From assembly GCF_003112555.1 (NCBI RefSeq), contig NZ_BEWB01000020.1, forward strand, positions 94,241 through 158,240: a DNA stretch of 64,000 nucleotides, read 5' to 3'. The notes beneath the pieces are model-generated. The model was not told the DNA's origin. It saw only the letters and a program-made list of their open reading frames with translations, and did no database searches. Shown here piece by piece: positions 52,740-62,115 of this stretch. The stretch's first letter is position 1; each line of letters begins with the position of its first letter. Both the position numbers and the translations under genes were made by a program. This DNA comes from Streptomyces coelicoflavus. Its GTDB lineage: Bacteria > Actinomycetota > Actinomycetes > Streptomycetales > Streptomycetaceae.

Positions 52740-53810
52740 TCACACCGTTTTGGGTGCGACGACTTCCCGACGCGGACCGCCGAGGACCACCTTCAGTGCT
52801 CCGGTGTCCGCGGCACCGGCGAAAACCTCGTACGCCTCCTCCATGCGCTCCAGCGAGAAGGTGTGGGTCACCAACTGGGCGGCGGGAAGCCGTCCGGATG
52901 CCGCCATGCGCAGCAGAGTTGGCGTGGAGCGGGTGTCGACCAGGCCGGTGGTGATCGTGACGTTCTTGATCCACAGGTCTTCCAGGTGCAGGGTCGACGG
53001 CCTGCCGTGCACGCCGACGTTGGCGACGTGCCCGCCCGGGCGCACCATGCGGGTGCACATCTCGAACGTCTCCGGTATGCCCACGGCCTCGATGACGACG
53101 TCGGCGCCGAGTCCCCCGGTCAGGTCGGCGACCAGTTGCTCCGGGGTCTCCCGGGCGTCGGCCACCGCGTCGGCACCGAGTTTCCTGGCGGCCTCCAGCC
53201 GAGCGCCGGCCAGGTCCACGGCGACGATGCGCTCGGGCGCGAACAGCCGTGCCGTGGCCACGGCGGCCAGTCCGATGGGCCCGGCGCCCACCACGACGAC
53301 CGTGTCCCCGGGGCGGACGCTCCCGTTGAGCACTCCCACCTCGTAGGCCGTCGGGAAGATGTCGGCCAGCAGTACGGCGTCCTGGTCGGTGACCGCACCA
53401 GGCAGGGGGTGCACGGAGAGGTCCGCATAGGGAACACGTACGTACTCCGCCTGTGTGCCGTCGATCAGGTGGCCGAGGATCCAGCCCCCTCCGCCGAGGC
53501 ACTGACCGTACACGCCCTCACGGCAGTAGCGGCACCTTCCGCAGGCGGTGATGCAGGACACCAGGACGCGGTCTCCCGGACGTACGGTGCGCACGTCCGT
53601 GCCGACCTCGACGATCTCGCCGACCGCCTCGTGGCCGAGGACGGTGCCGGGGCGCACCTCAGGAACGTCCCCTTTCAGGATGTGCAGGTCCGTCCCGCAG
53701 ATGGTGACGGCGTCGACCCGGACCACGGCGTCGGTGGGCTCCTTGAGGTCCGGGTCGGGTATGTCCTCCCACGCGGACCGGCCCGGCCCGTGGAACACGT
53801 AACCCTTCAT
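52740..53810 (-). CDS. Zinc-dependent alcohol dehydrogenase
   Basis: 356-residue medium-chain dehydrogenase. Catalytic zinc: ICGTDLHILKGD, then GHEAVGEIVEVG. Structural zinc: CGRCRYCREGVYGQC. Cofactor loop: VVVGAGPIGLAAVATAR. C-terminal VKVVLGG-like end (GALKVVLGGPRREV). ATG 53810. Two perfect 14-bp palindromes lie 136 and 253 bp upstream. Likely NAD-dependent oxidoreduction of alcohols/aldehydes under low oxygen. Paralogue at 9563-10885. Confidence 0.92.
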   Translation of the reverse strand: MKGYVFHGPGRSAWEDIPDPDLKEPTDAVVRVDAVTICGTDLHILKGDVPEVRPGTVLGHEAVGEIVEVGTDVRTVRPGDRVLVSCITACGRCRYCREGVYGQCLGGGGWILGHLIDGTQAEYVRVPYADLSVHPLPGAVTDQDAVLLADIFPTAYEVGVLNGSVRPGDTVVVVGAGPIGLAAVATARLFAPERIVAVDLAGARLEAARKLGADAVADARETPEQLVADLTGGLGADVVIEAVGIPETFEMCTRMVRPGGHVANVGVHGRPSTLHLEDLWIKNVTITTGLVDTRSTPTLLRMAASGRLPAAQLVTHTFSLERMEEAYEVFAGAADTGALKVVLGGPRREVVAPKTV

Positions 53811-53945
53811 CGCGATGCTCACCCTCTCTGCGCTCGGGAGCATCCGGAGCCTCGCTGACCAGCCTCCGCCGGGCGAGCCCTCGACCGTCGGTAGGACGGG
53901 GATTGCTCCACAACTCCAGACTCTCCCTGGGGTTCGCGTACGCGC

Positions 53946-53959
53946 TTGGGCCGGTCGGC
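53946..53959. promoter_or_regulatory. OsdR/DevR-like box A in the dehydrogenase-hydrolase divergent region
   Basis: GGGCCGGTCGGCCC, perfect palindromic arms, 136 bp from the dehydrogenase start. Confidence 0.65.
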
Positions 53960-54062
53960 CCTCGTGCCCCGCCTGTCGGCCCCGGCCTGGGACCGGCGCG
54001 CGTACCACTTCCCAGTGGCCGGCCGCAACCGGACGTGCACCGGCCCCGTCGGCCTCCGCGCA

Positions 54063-54076
54063 GGGCCGGTCGGCCC
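54063..54076. promoter_or_regulatory. OsdR/DevR-like box B in the dehydrogenase-hydrolase divergent region
   Basis: GGGCCGGTCGGCCC, identical to box A and 117 bp from it, 111 bp before the hydrolase ATG 54187. The remaining part of 53811-54186 shows no gene. Confidence 0.65.
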
Positions 54077-54186
54077 GGCTGGTCGGGACCGATTGCCTCT
54101 GCCCCGCCCGGTGAGCGCGCGATGCAATGACAGTGCAGGCGGTGGCAATCGCCACCACCGACCCACCGCAAGCCAGGAGGTGCGTC

Positions 54187-54942
54187 ATGCGCTCCGTGAG
54201 CCGTACGGAAGCCGATCGGCACCCGCCTCGCGGCATCGAGCGGCTGGACCTCCTCCGGCCCCGCACCCCGTGGCCGGATGCACCGAACGGGCCAATACCG
54301 ACGTGGCCCGCCGACGGACCGCGCGAGGAGCAAGTGGTGGTGCCCGCCGGTCGGACGCACCTGACCGCAGGGCTCTCTCTGCCCGCCACGACCCGCGTCG
54401 TGCTGTCCATCGCCCACAGTGCCGGAGGCGGTCGCCCCGGTTCGTGGTACGAGTACACCGCCCCACGCCTCCACCGCGCCGGAATCGGCACTCTGTTGCT
54501 CGGCCTGCTGACCGAGGAGGAGCGCAGTGACCGGCACAAGCTCTTCGACGTGGTGCTGCTGGCCCGGCGCCTGGAAACAACGACCCAGTGGCTGCGCCGG
54601 GAGACCGGACTGCCCGTGGGCTACGTCGGGAGCGAAGCGGGTGCGCCTGCCGCGTTGCGGGCGGCGGCGGCCGATGACGAGATCCGAGCCGTCGTCTCCC
54701 TGGGCGGCCGACCGGAGCTGGCCGGCCCTGCGGCACTGGCCCGGGTACAGGCGCCGACCCTGTTCGTGGTCGGCGGCCTCGACCCTCAGGGCGCGGGCCT
54801 CTGCCGGCTCGCTGCCGACTGGATGAACTGTCGGCACCACGTCACGGTGGTGCCCGGCGCCACGGGCGTCCTGGCGGGTCCCGGTGCCGCAGAGACCCTC
54901 GCGGATCTGATCCGCGACTGGTTCACGACCGGCCGGGAGTGA
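54187..54942 (+). CDS. Alpha/beta hydrolase (dienelactone-hydrolase-like)
   Basis: 251-residue hydrolase-fold protein. The core reads RVVLSIAHSAGGGRPGSWYE, then RLHRAGIGTLLLGLLTEEE, GLPVGYVGSEAGAPAALRAA (nucleophile elbow G-x-E-x-G rather than a clear Ser/Cys), LFVVGGLDPQG and HVTVVPGATGVLAGP. Because the elbow lacks a serine, catalytic competence is doubtful. ATG 54187 follows CAGGAGG. A frameshifted relative with a G-A-S-T-G elbow is at 11194-11865. Confidence 0.85.
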   Translation: MRSVSRTEADRHPPRGIERLDLLRPRTPWPDAPNGPIPTWPADGPREEQVVVPAGRTHLTAGLSLPATTRVVLSIAHSAGGGRPGSWYEYTAPRLHRAGIGTLLLGLLTEEERSDRHKLFDVVLLARRLETTTQWLRRETGLPVGYVGSEAGAPAALRAAAADDEIRAVVSLGGRPELAGPAALARVQAPTLFVVGGLDPQGAGLCRLAADWMNCRHHVTVVPGATGVLAGPGAAETLADLIRDWFTTGRE

Positions 54943-55173
54943 AGGCCGCAGCACAGCATCCGGCACTTCCCTGACGGTGGACCTCACTCGGTGTGGCGGT
55001 CAGCACCGGCGTGGCGTTCCAGGTGTCCCGAAGGAGCTCTGGCACCTGGAACGTCGCACACGCGCCGTTGTTCGTGCTACCGCCACGCCTCCCGACCTGT
55101 GGCAAGCTCCTCCACCAAACCGGCGGCCCACGCCTTCTTTCGAGGGTCGGTCTGCTGCTCACGTGCTGTCTCC
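54943..55173. other. Intergenic between hydrolase and acyl-CoA synthetase gene
   Basis: No gene or clear terminator identified in 231 bases between convergent genes. Confidence 0.35.
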
Positions 55174-57864
55174 TCAGCGGAGGCGGCGCAGATAGGGGTC
55201 CTGCGGGCGGCACGGCAGCAGGCGTGCACGGGCGTCCAGAACCGTGAGGCCACCGGATGTCGCGAGGACCGGGTTGAAGTCGGCCTCGGCCAGCTGCGGC
55301 AGGTCCTCGGCCATCCGGGAGAGGCGGTGGAGAAGTTGCTCCAGGCCGTCGAGGTCGACGGGGTCCGAGCCGACCGAGCCGAAGAGCAGCGGAGCGCAGC
55401 GCGGTGAGGTGATCAGGTCGTGCACGTCCAGGTCGGTGAGCGGGGCGAGCCGGGCCGCCCGATCGGAGAACATCTCCGTGGCGGTGCCGCCCAGTCCGAA
55501 CACGACCAGCGGTCCGAAGACCTGGTCCTGGACGACACCGGCAAGCAGTTCGGTGCCGCGTTCCGCCAGCGGTTGCACGACGGCCCCGGTCATCAGTCCG
55601 TCGAAGCGTGTCCGGAGGTCCCGGTAAGCGCCCCTTACCTGGGATTCACCCCGCAGATCGAGACGAACGGCACGCTGCGCGCTCTTGTGCACCAGTCCCG
55701 CCCAGTACGCCTTCAGGACGACCCGGCCGTCCGGGCCGCCCAGACGCTCTGCGGCACATACGGCGTCATCCTCGGTCTCCGCCCAGGCCCATGGGGACTG
55801 GGAGATGCCCTAGCTGCTCAGGAGTTCGGCGCACGTCCGCGGTCCGAGCCAGCCGCCGTCCGGGTGTGCGGTGAGCCAGTCGTCGGCCAGGGCGTGCGCA
55901 CGTTGGGCGTCGATGCCGTCCGGGACCCGCCTGGTGCCGGGCGGGCGGGCCAGCCAGGCGGTCCGGCGGGCAGCGTGGGCCAGCGCGCGTGCCACCGCGT
56001 GCGGTTCGGCGTAGGAGGGGATCGCTCCGCCTTCTGAGGCCGGCAGCAGGCGCACGGGCACGTCCTGCTCCAGGCGGACCAGGACGACGGGGATGCGCCG
56101 TCTGCCGGGGCCCTGGGTGACGGCTCGTACCAGGTCGTCACCGGTCGCGGCGGCCACGGCCGTGGGGACGAGAGCGACCACGACGGCGTCGACAACGCGG
56201 TGGGCGATGAGCCGGTCGAGGCAATCGCGCAGCTCGTCCTCGGCGACAGCGGCGGTGACGTCCACCGGGTTGCCGACGGCGGCCCCGTCGGGCAGCACGG
56301 CAAGCAGGTCCTGGACCAGTTCGGGGGTGGGGGTGGGCAGGATGAGCCCCGCCTCGGCACACGCGTCCGCGGCCAGTACGCCGGCTCCGCCCGCGTTGGT
56401 GACGACGGCGACCCTGGTCCCGGCTGGCAGAGGCTGGGCGTGGAACAGGGCTGCCGTCTCCAGCAGTTCGCCGATGGAGCGGGTCGCGGTGATGCCGGCC
56501 TGGGTGAACAGCGCCTGTCTGGTCAGGGTGCCGGTGGCCGCGGCGGCACTGTGGGACGCGGCGGCACGACGGCCCACGTCGGTGCGGCCGGCGTCGACGG
56601 TCAGCAACGGCATCCGGCGGGTGACCCGCCGGGCGGTGCGGGAGAAGGCCCGCGGATTGCCGAAGGACTCCAGGTGCAGCAGGGCGAGATCGGTGACGCC
56701 GTCGTTCTCCCACCACTGGAGCAGATCGTTGCCGCTGACGTCGTACTTGTCGCCGAGCGAGGCGAACGTCGACACCCCGATACCCAGGCGGGACAGCCCG
56801 TCGAGCAAGGCGATGCCGACACCACCGGACTGAACGGCGATACCCGCGGTCCCGCGGCTCGGATGTGCGGCGGCGAAGGTCGCGTCCATCCGCAGCGCCG
56901 GGTCGGTGTTGGCGGCACCGAGGCAGTTCGGGCCGACGAGGCGCATACCGTGGGTGCGGCACACGGTGAGCAGCGCCCGTGCCTGAGCGGGGTCAAGACC
57001 CGCCGATACGACCACCAGGGCACGTGCGCCCGCCTTCCCGGAGTCCTCCGCCACGCTCGGCACGGCGGCGGCCGGGGTGGCGATCACGACGAGGTCGGGC
57101 GGGACGGGCAGCGCCGTGACCGCGGGATACGACGGAACGCCGAGAAGTGCGTGGGCATGCGGGTTCACGGCGAACAACCGGCCGGTGAAGTTGCCGGTAC
57201 GCAGATGGCGAAGCACGGCGCGTCCCACGGAGCCGGGCCGTCGACCGGCCCCGACGACGGCGACCGTCTGCGGTCTGAACAGGGGCTCCATGCTGGCCAC
57301 GTCCGCGGTGCGCCCGCGATTCTCCACCGCCCTCAGATAGGTGTCGCCCTGGTCGAGCGCGATGGTGCAGCGTGTCTCGGGCCCGTCCATGCGGCGGGTG
57401 ACGCGCAGCCCGAGGTCGGTGAACAGACGGAGCACTTCCCGGTTCTCGCTGAGGGCGTCGGCCACGAAACACGTGAGGCCGTCGGCCCGGGCGGCGGACG
57501 CCAGGTGCTCGACGAGCAGGGTGCCCACGCCGTGGTGATGCAAGCGGTCCGCGACGGCGACGGCCAGCTCGGCCGATCCCCGCTCCTCCCCTTCGTAGTA
57601 CTCGGCGAGGCCGATGATCCGACCGCGCAGCTCGGCCACCAGTGCCCGGTGGCCTGGGCGTGGCGGCGCACAGGCATGGTCTGCGGCGACGGCGGCGGAG
57701 TGCGGACTCACGGCGAAGAAGCGCATCCGCAGGTTCTCGGGTGACATCTCCTCGTAGAGCCGATGGAGTTGATCGTGGTCCTCAGGTTCCACGGCGCGGA
57801 TACGGACGGTGATGCCGTCCGACAACAGGGCGTGGATCGCGGGACGCCCCAGGTCATCCGTCAT
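55174..57864 (-). pseudogene. GNAT / acyl-CoA synthetase (ADP-forming-like) protein, split by in-frame TAG
   Basis: One 896-codon frame holds a complete Pat/PatZ-like architecture: N-terminal GNAT (RIRAVEPEDHDQLHRLYEEM, then HHHGVGTLLVEHLASAAR), a CoA-binding Rossmann (TVAVVGAGRRPGSVGRAV), a succinyl-CoA-ligase-like region (VVTNAGGAGVLAADACAEAG) and a C-terminal ATP-grasp (VVLKAYWAGLVHKSAQRAVR, then DFNPVLATSGGLTVLDARAR). The frame is interrupted only by TAG at 55810-55812 after CAELLSS, where relatives have a codon before GI.QSPWAW. Without read-through, translation gives a 684-residue protein lacking ATP-grasp. It would be a protein acetyltransferase or acyl-CoA synthetase. Confidence 0.85.
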
Positions 57865-57957
57865 CGGTCTCTCCTCTCTCCTGGGCCGGGTTGCGTCGAC
57901 CGGTCCCCCGTCGCTCCATCGCTCTGGTGCCGACGGCCTGGTAGCCGGGCGTCGGGC

Positions 57958-58809
57958 TCACCTCTGCTCGGGCACGACGACAACCGGGCAGACCGAGCGG
58001 TGCAGTACGGAGTGGGCGACCCGGCCGAGCCGTCCATGGGCGCGACGGCCGATCACCATCAGGTCGGCCTCGGCGAAAGCAGCGGGCAGCACGCTGCGCG
58101 CCGGGCCCTCGGCGGTGTGCCGACGCACAGCGATGTCGGACGGTGCGTCTTCCAGGGCTGCTTCCAGCTCCTTGGCTGCCCGTTCCTCGTACAGCCGGGC
58201 GGGCTCCCCCGTCAGCAGGGGGTGATCAACCGTCTCGTGGGCGGGGCAGCGCCAAGCCCGCACGACAGTCAGCGGCACGCGACGCAGGCGTGCCTCGGTG
58301 AAGGCGAACCTCAGGACGGTCGCCGGTACGTCGCCGAGACCGACAATGATCCCTCCGTGCCGTCCGGCGACAGCCCGGTTGTCGTGGTTGCCGCGCAGCA
58401 CGACGATCGGGCAGTCGCTCGCGGCGGCCACGGTCCGGCTGACGGACCCCAGCAGCCTGTCCGCGACGCCGCTGCGGCCGCGGCTGCCCACGACGATCAT
58501 GGACGCGTTGCGTCCGGCGCAGACCAGGGCGTGCTCAGCCTCGTCGGGCACCATTTCGGTGGTGACGGGTAGGTCGGGATGCCGACGCCGGACGCGCCGG
58601 GCGGCGGCCCGGAGGATGTCCTCGGCCTGCACCTGAACGGACGGCTTGCCCAACTCACGTGCGAGCGCCGCCCCTTCGTACCGCTCCCACAGCGCTCCGT
58701 AGAGCACAAGGAGGGGCACTCCGTGCAGGGCAGCCTCGTCGGCCGCCCAGTCGACGGCCCGCAGGCTGGGTTCGGAGCCGTCCACGCCGACCACCAGTGG
58801 CAGATACAT
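57958..58809 (-). CDS. Universal stress protein 1
   Basis: 283 residues, two tandem USP domains. First: LPLVVGVDGSEPSLRAVDWA, then IVVGSRGRSGVADRLLGSVS. Second: the ATP-type G-x2-G-x9-G/S pattern in MVIGRRAHGRLGRVAHSVLH. ATG 58809 follows GAGGAGGAGG. It is 27 bp downstream of USP 2, so they form an operon, and it precedes the acyl-CoA synthetase gene on the same strand. Confidence 0.92.
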   Translation of the reverse strand: MYLPLVVGVDGSEPSLRAVDWAADEAALHGVPLLVLYGALWERYEGAALARELGKPSVQVQAEDILRAAARRVRRRHPDLPVTTEMVPDEAEHALVCAGRNASMIVVGSRGRSGVADRLLGSVSRTVAAASDCPIVVLRGNHDNRAVAGRHGGIIVGLGDVPATVLRFAFTEARLRRVPLTVVRAWRCPAHETVDHPLLTGEPARLYEERAAKELEAALEDAPSDIAVRRHTAEGPARSVLPAAFAEADLMVIGRRAHGRLGRVAHSVLHRSVCPVVVVPEQR

Positions 58810-58836
58810 GACGCCTCCTCCTCGCGACGGGGACCG

Positions 58837-59742
58837 TCAGGGATGCGCGACGACGGCGACGGGCGCGGTGGCGTGGTGCAGCACCGCGTGGGTGACGGCG
58901 CCGATGTGCGCGCCGAACGGGTTGCGGCGGATGCGCCTGCCGACGACCACCAGGGACGCATCGTGTGCGACGTCGACCAGGTGGCGGGCGGGACTGCCGG
59001 AGCGAGACACCTCGGCGACCTCGACGTCCGGGTACTTCTGCCGCCAGGGCAGGATCACCCGGGTGAGGTCGGCCGCCTTCCTGCGGGCCAGTCCCTCGTC
59101 GGGCGCGGAGCCGGCGGCCAGCGCGTAGGGGTAGTAGGGCGGCAGTTGCCAGCCGTTGACCACGTGCAACGCCGTCCTGCGGCGCTGTGCCTCCTCGAAG
59201 GCGAAGGCGAGCACGTCGCCGTCGTAGCCGCCGATGTCGATGCCGACCACGACCGGCCGGAAAGCGGTGGCCGCGGACGGGATCCCGGCGGGATCCATGA
59301 CGTGTTCGTCGGCGGCCATCTCACCGGCCCGTACGAGGACCACGGGAATCTCGGTGTGGGCGATCACGGCCTGTCCGACGGAACCGACGAGGTATCCGCC
59401 GAGGCCGCTCAGGGCGCGGGAACCGAGGACGAGCAGTTCCGCCTCTTCGACGGCTTCGACCAGTGTGTTCGCCGGTGGGCCGGACCGCTGGTCGCAGCTC
59501 ACCTCGACACCGGGGTGGCGCAGCCGGAGCCCTTCACCTATCTTCCGTGGGACTTGCTCGGTCCAGTACTGGTGGGTTTCGGTGCCGAGAACCGGGTCCT
59601 CGGCCACGGGTGCCGGAACCGGCTCCCACACGTGAAGCAGCCTTACCGGCAGGTCGCGCAGCCCGGCCTCGCGGGCCGCCCACTCCGCGGCGGCGTGGCT
59701 CTCGGGTGAACCGTCGATCCCCACCGTGATCGTGCGGGTCAT
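58837..59742 (-). CDS. Universal stress protein 2
   Basis: 301 residues, tandem USP domains (RTITVGIDGSPESHAAAEWA, then LLVLGSRALSGLGGYLVGSV; second domain VVVGIDIGGYDGDVLAFAFE, then LVVVGRRIRRNPFGAHIGAV). ATG 59742. A palindrome GGGACCGCAGGTCCC is 63 bp upstream, so the usp2-usp1 operon is probably OsdR-controlled. Confidence 0.92.
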   Translation of the reverse strand: MTRTITVGIDGSPESHAAAEWAAREAGLRDLPVRLLHVWEPVPAPVAEDPVLGTETHQYWTEQVPRKIGEGLRLRHPGVEVSCDQRSGPPANTLVEAVEEAELLVLGSRALSGLGGYLVGSVGQAVIAHTEIPVVLVRAGEMAADEHVMDPAGIPSAATAFRPVVVGIDIGGYDGDVLAFAFEEAQRRRTALHVVNGWQLPPYYPYALAAGSAPDEGLARRKAADLTRVILPWRQKYPDVEVAEVSRSGSPARHLVDVAHDASLVVVGRRIRRNPFGAHIGAVTHAVLHHATAPVAVVAHP

Positions 59743-60218
59743 GCTGCCCACCTCCTGTATCGGTCTTCTGCTTTCAGCGTGTCCCGCGCCCGGTCTCAGG
59801 AACAGGGACCGCAGGTCCCCGGTCGCGGCCAAGAGTCCCCCTCGGCCGCCCGGGGGGGGCGAACCCGTCGCCGGGCCCCTCTCCCACCGATCGTGTACGG
59901 CGCAGCCACTTCCGGTCGCGGACGACGGGAAGGCGGGCCCACAGGCGACCGAGGCCGAGTACGTCGCCGGCGGATGCAGCGGCCAGGGGGCGACGAGTAC
60001 CGTCGCGTAGACGAGGTGGTAGTCGACGACGGGTTCGTCGGCGTCAGCGCGGCGCCGATGCCGATGCCGAGCAGACCGGGCCGACGACGACACGCCGTGG
60101 CCGGGCACCGATAGTGGTGCGCTTCGGATACGGCCCCGGGGGTCCGCTTTACCGCGACGCGGCGTCGACCATCATGACGCACGGAACAGGCCGACGGGGC
60201 CCAGACCGGCCTCGACGG
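59743..60218. other. Intergenic between usp2 and the histidine kinase
   Basis: No gene is supported in 476 bases. It carries the palindromic box at 59805-59819 and a run of eight G (59852-59859). The kinase gene ends at 60219. Confidence 0.55.
59805..59819. promoter_or_regulatory. OsdR/DevR-like box upstream of usp2
   Basis: GGGACCGCAGGTCCC, perfect six-base arms with a three-base centre. It resembles the mycobacterial DosR core (GGGAC…GTCCC) more closely than the other copies do. Confidence 0.6.
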
Positions 60219-61973
60219 TCACGGCGTCGCTCCGGCGTCCTCCCCCTCCGCCTGATCCACGGGCACCCGCCACACGAGGCGGGTGCCTCCGTCCTGTGGG
60301 CGCTCCAGTCGCAGTTCTCCGCCGAGCTTTTGCGCGCGTTCTTCCATATTGCGCAGTCCGCTGCGGCGGCCGCCGGGCGGGATGCCGACGCCGTTGTCGG
60401 AGACTGTGAGCCGGACCCACTTGCCGTCGGTCTCCAGCGCGACGTCGGCGTGGCTCGCGCGGGCGTGGCGGGCGATGTTGGTCAAGGACTCCGTCATGAC
60501 GGCGACGAGTTGGTCGGCGATGTCCTTCGGTACGTGTGTGTCGAGCAGGCCCTCCATACGGACTCCGGGCGCGAAGCCCAGCACCGGTGCCATCTCGGCG
60601 ACCGCCCGCACCGCGCGGGCCCGCAGTGTGGACGACGCCGGGTCGTCCTGCCTGGTACGCAAGCCGAAGATCGTCGAACGGATGATCTTGATCGTTTCGT
60701 CCAGGTCGCCCACCGCACGCTGCACGCGTTCCGCGGCCTTGTCGTGCTGGATGAACCGCCCTGCGCTCTGCAGGGTCATGGCCGTGGCGAACAACCGCTG
60801 GATGGCCAGGTCGTGCAGGTCGCGGGCGATGCGGTCGCGGTCCTCCAGCAAGGCGATCTGCTCCGCGTCCTGGCGGCGTTCGGCCAGTTCCATCGCCACC
60901 GCCGCCTGAGCGGCGAACACCTGCAGCGGTTGCGTTTCCTTCTCGGTGAACAGGGGCCCGCCTGCCTCGCGAACCAGCAGCACCACGCCGCGTACGTGCT
61001 CGTCTGCGCCGATGGGGACGGCCACCGCCGGCCCGAGGCCCGCGAACCGCGGCGGACCGGCTGTGATCCGTTCGTCGTGCGACACGTCCTGACTGCTCAC
61101 GGGCACGCTCCGCGTGAACGCCTCTCCCATGAGGCTGCCGCGCACGGGCAGCACCCGTCCGCGCCAGGCCCCGGCCTCGCGTCCGATCGCCAGCTCCACC
61201 GCCAGCTCGTCGGTACCTGGCACGGGCAGGGCCACCACGCCGAGGGCGCAGGCCGTGATCTCCCGGGCCCGTTCGGCGATCAGCCGTAGCGCGCCGCCCT
61301 GTTCGGCGCCGGACATCAGCGTGTGCATGATCTCGGCGTTGACCTGAAGCCAGCGCTCACGCAGCCGGGTCTCCTCGTACAACCGGGCGTTGTCGATCGC
61401 CACGCCGGCCGCCACGGCCAGGGTGGACAGCACCGACTCGTCGTCCTCGTCGAACTCCTGCCCACCGCGCTTCTCCGTCAGGTACAGATTGCCGAAGACG
61501 TGGTCGCGAACCCGGATGGGGACACCCAGGAAGCTGTTCATCGGCGGGTGGTGCGCCGGGAACCCGTAGGAAGCGGGGTGCTCGGACAGCTTGGCCAGAC
61601 GCAACGGCTCCGGGTTCCTGATCAGCTCACCCAGGATGCCGTGTCCCTCGGGGTAGTGCCCGATGCGGGCGATCTCCTTCTCGCTGACTCCGACCGTGTG
61701 GAAGGCGGACAGCCGTCTGCCGTCCGGGCCGATCACGCCCAGCGCGGCGTACTCGGCGTCGACCAGCGTCGCCGCGGCCTCGACGATGCCACGCAGGGCC
61801 TGCCTCAGGTCCAGTTCCCTGCCGACCGACAGCACCGCTTCCAGCAGGCTGTGCACCCTGTCACGAGTGCCGCGGGCCGCGTCCAGCCTGGCTTGCAACT
61901 CGCCCAGCAGCTCGTCCAGCCGCAGCTGCGGCAAGCGGACACTGGCCTCCCGCGGCTCCTCGGACTCTTCCAC
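60219..61973 (-). CDS. osdK: GAF-GAF histidine kinase, OsdK/DevS type
   Basis: 584 residues, cytosolic. GAF 1 at about 60-205 contains FPAHHPPMNSFLGVPI, where DevS/DosT place the heme-ligating histidine. A second GAF lies at about 230-385. The HisKA_3 phosphoacceptor follows in RDRIARDLHDLAIQRLFATA, then a HATPase with VSDNGVGIPPGGRRSGLRNM and an end like DGGTRLVWRVP. It follows the response-regulator gene by 142 bp on the same strand. Likely senses oxygen, redox state or NO through heme and phosphorylates the regulator. Heme binding is inferred from the motif. Confidence 0.9.
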   Translation of the reverse strand: MEESEEPREASVRLPQLRLDELLGELQARLDAARGTRDRVHSLLEAVLSVGRELDLRQALRGIVEAAATLVDAEYAALGVIGPDGRRLSAFHTVGVSEKEIARIGHYPEGHGILGELIRNPEPLRLAKLSEHPASYGFPAHHPPMNSFLGVPIRVRDHVFGNLYLTEKRGGQEFDEDDESVLSTLAVAAGVAIDNARLYEETRLRERWLQVNAEIMHTLMSGAEQGGALRLIAERAREITACALGVVALPVPGTDELAVELAIGREAGAWRGRVLPVRGSLMGEAFTRSVPVSSQDVSHDERITAGPPRFAGLGPAVAVPIGADEHVRGVVLLVREAGGPLFTEKETQPLQVFAAQAAVAMELAERRQDAEQIALLEDRDRIARDLHDLAIQRLFATAMTLQSAGRFIQHDKAAERVQRAVGDLDETIKIIRSTIFGLRTRQDDPASSTLRARAVRAVAEMAPVLGFAPGVRMEGLLDTHVPKDIADQLVAVMTESLTNIARHARASHADVALETDGKWVRLTVSDNGVGIPPGGRRSGLRNMEERAQKLGGELRLERPQDGGTRLVWRVPVDQAEGEDAGATP

Positions 61974-62115
61974 CGCCGGCCTCCACGCCCAGGGACAGTG
62001 CGGCTTTCCGGCCGCCTACGTGCCACGGTAGCGGCTGCGGAGCGACCGTGACACGGGAGCTCGCTGCTGCTTCGTGGCCGGCCGGAGATCACCGGAGCGG
62101 GGGGCGCGACGGCGC

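Noticed and set aside
59743..60110. N-terminal extension of universal stress protein 2
   Set aside because: The extra residues are Arg/Pro-rich without conservation, and the domain starts cleanly at ATG 59742.
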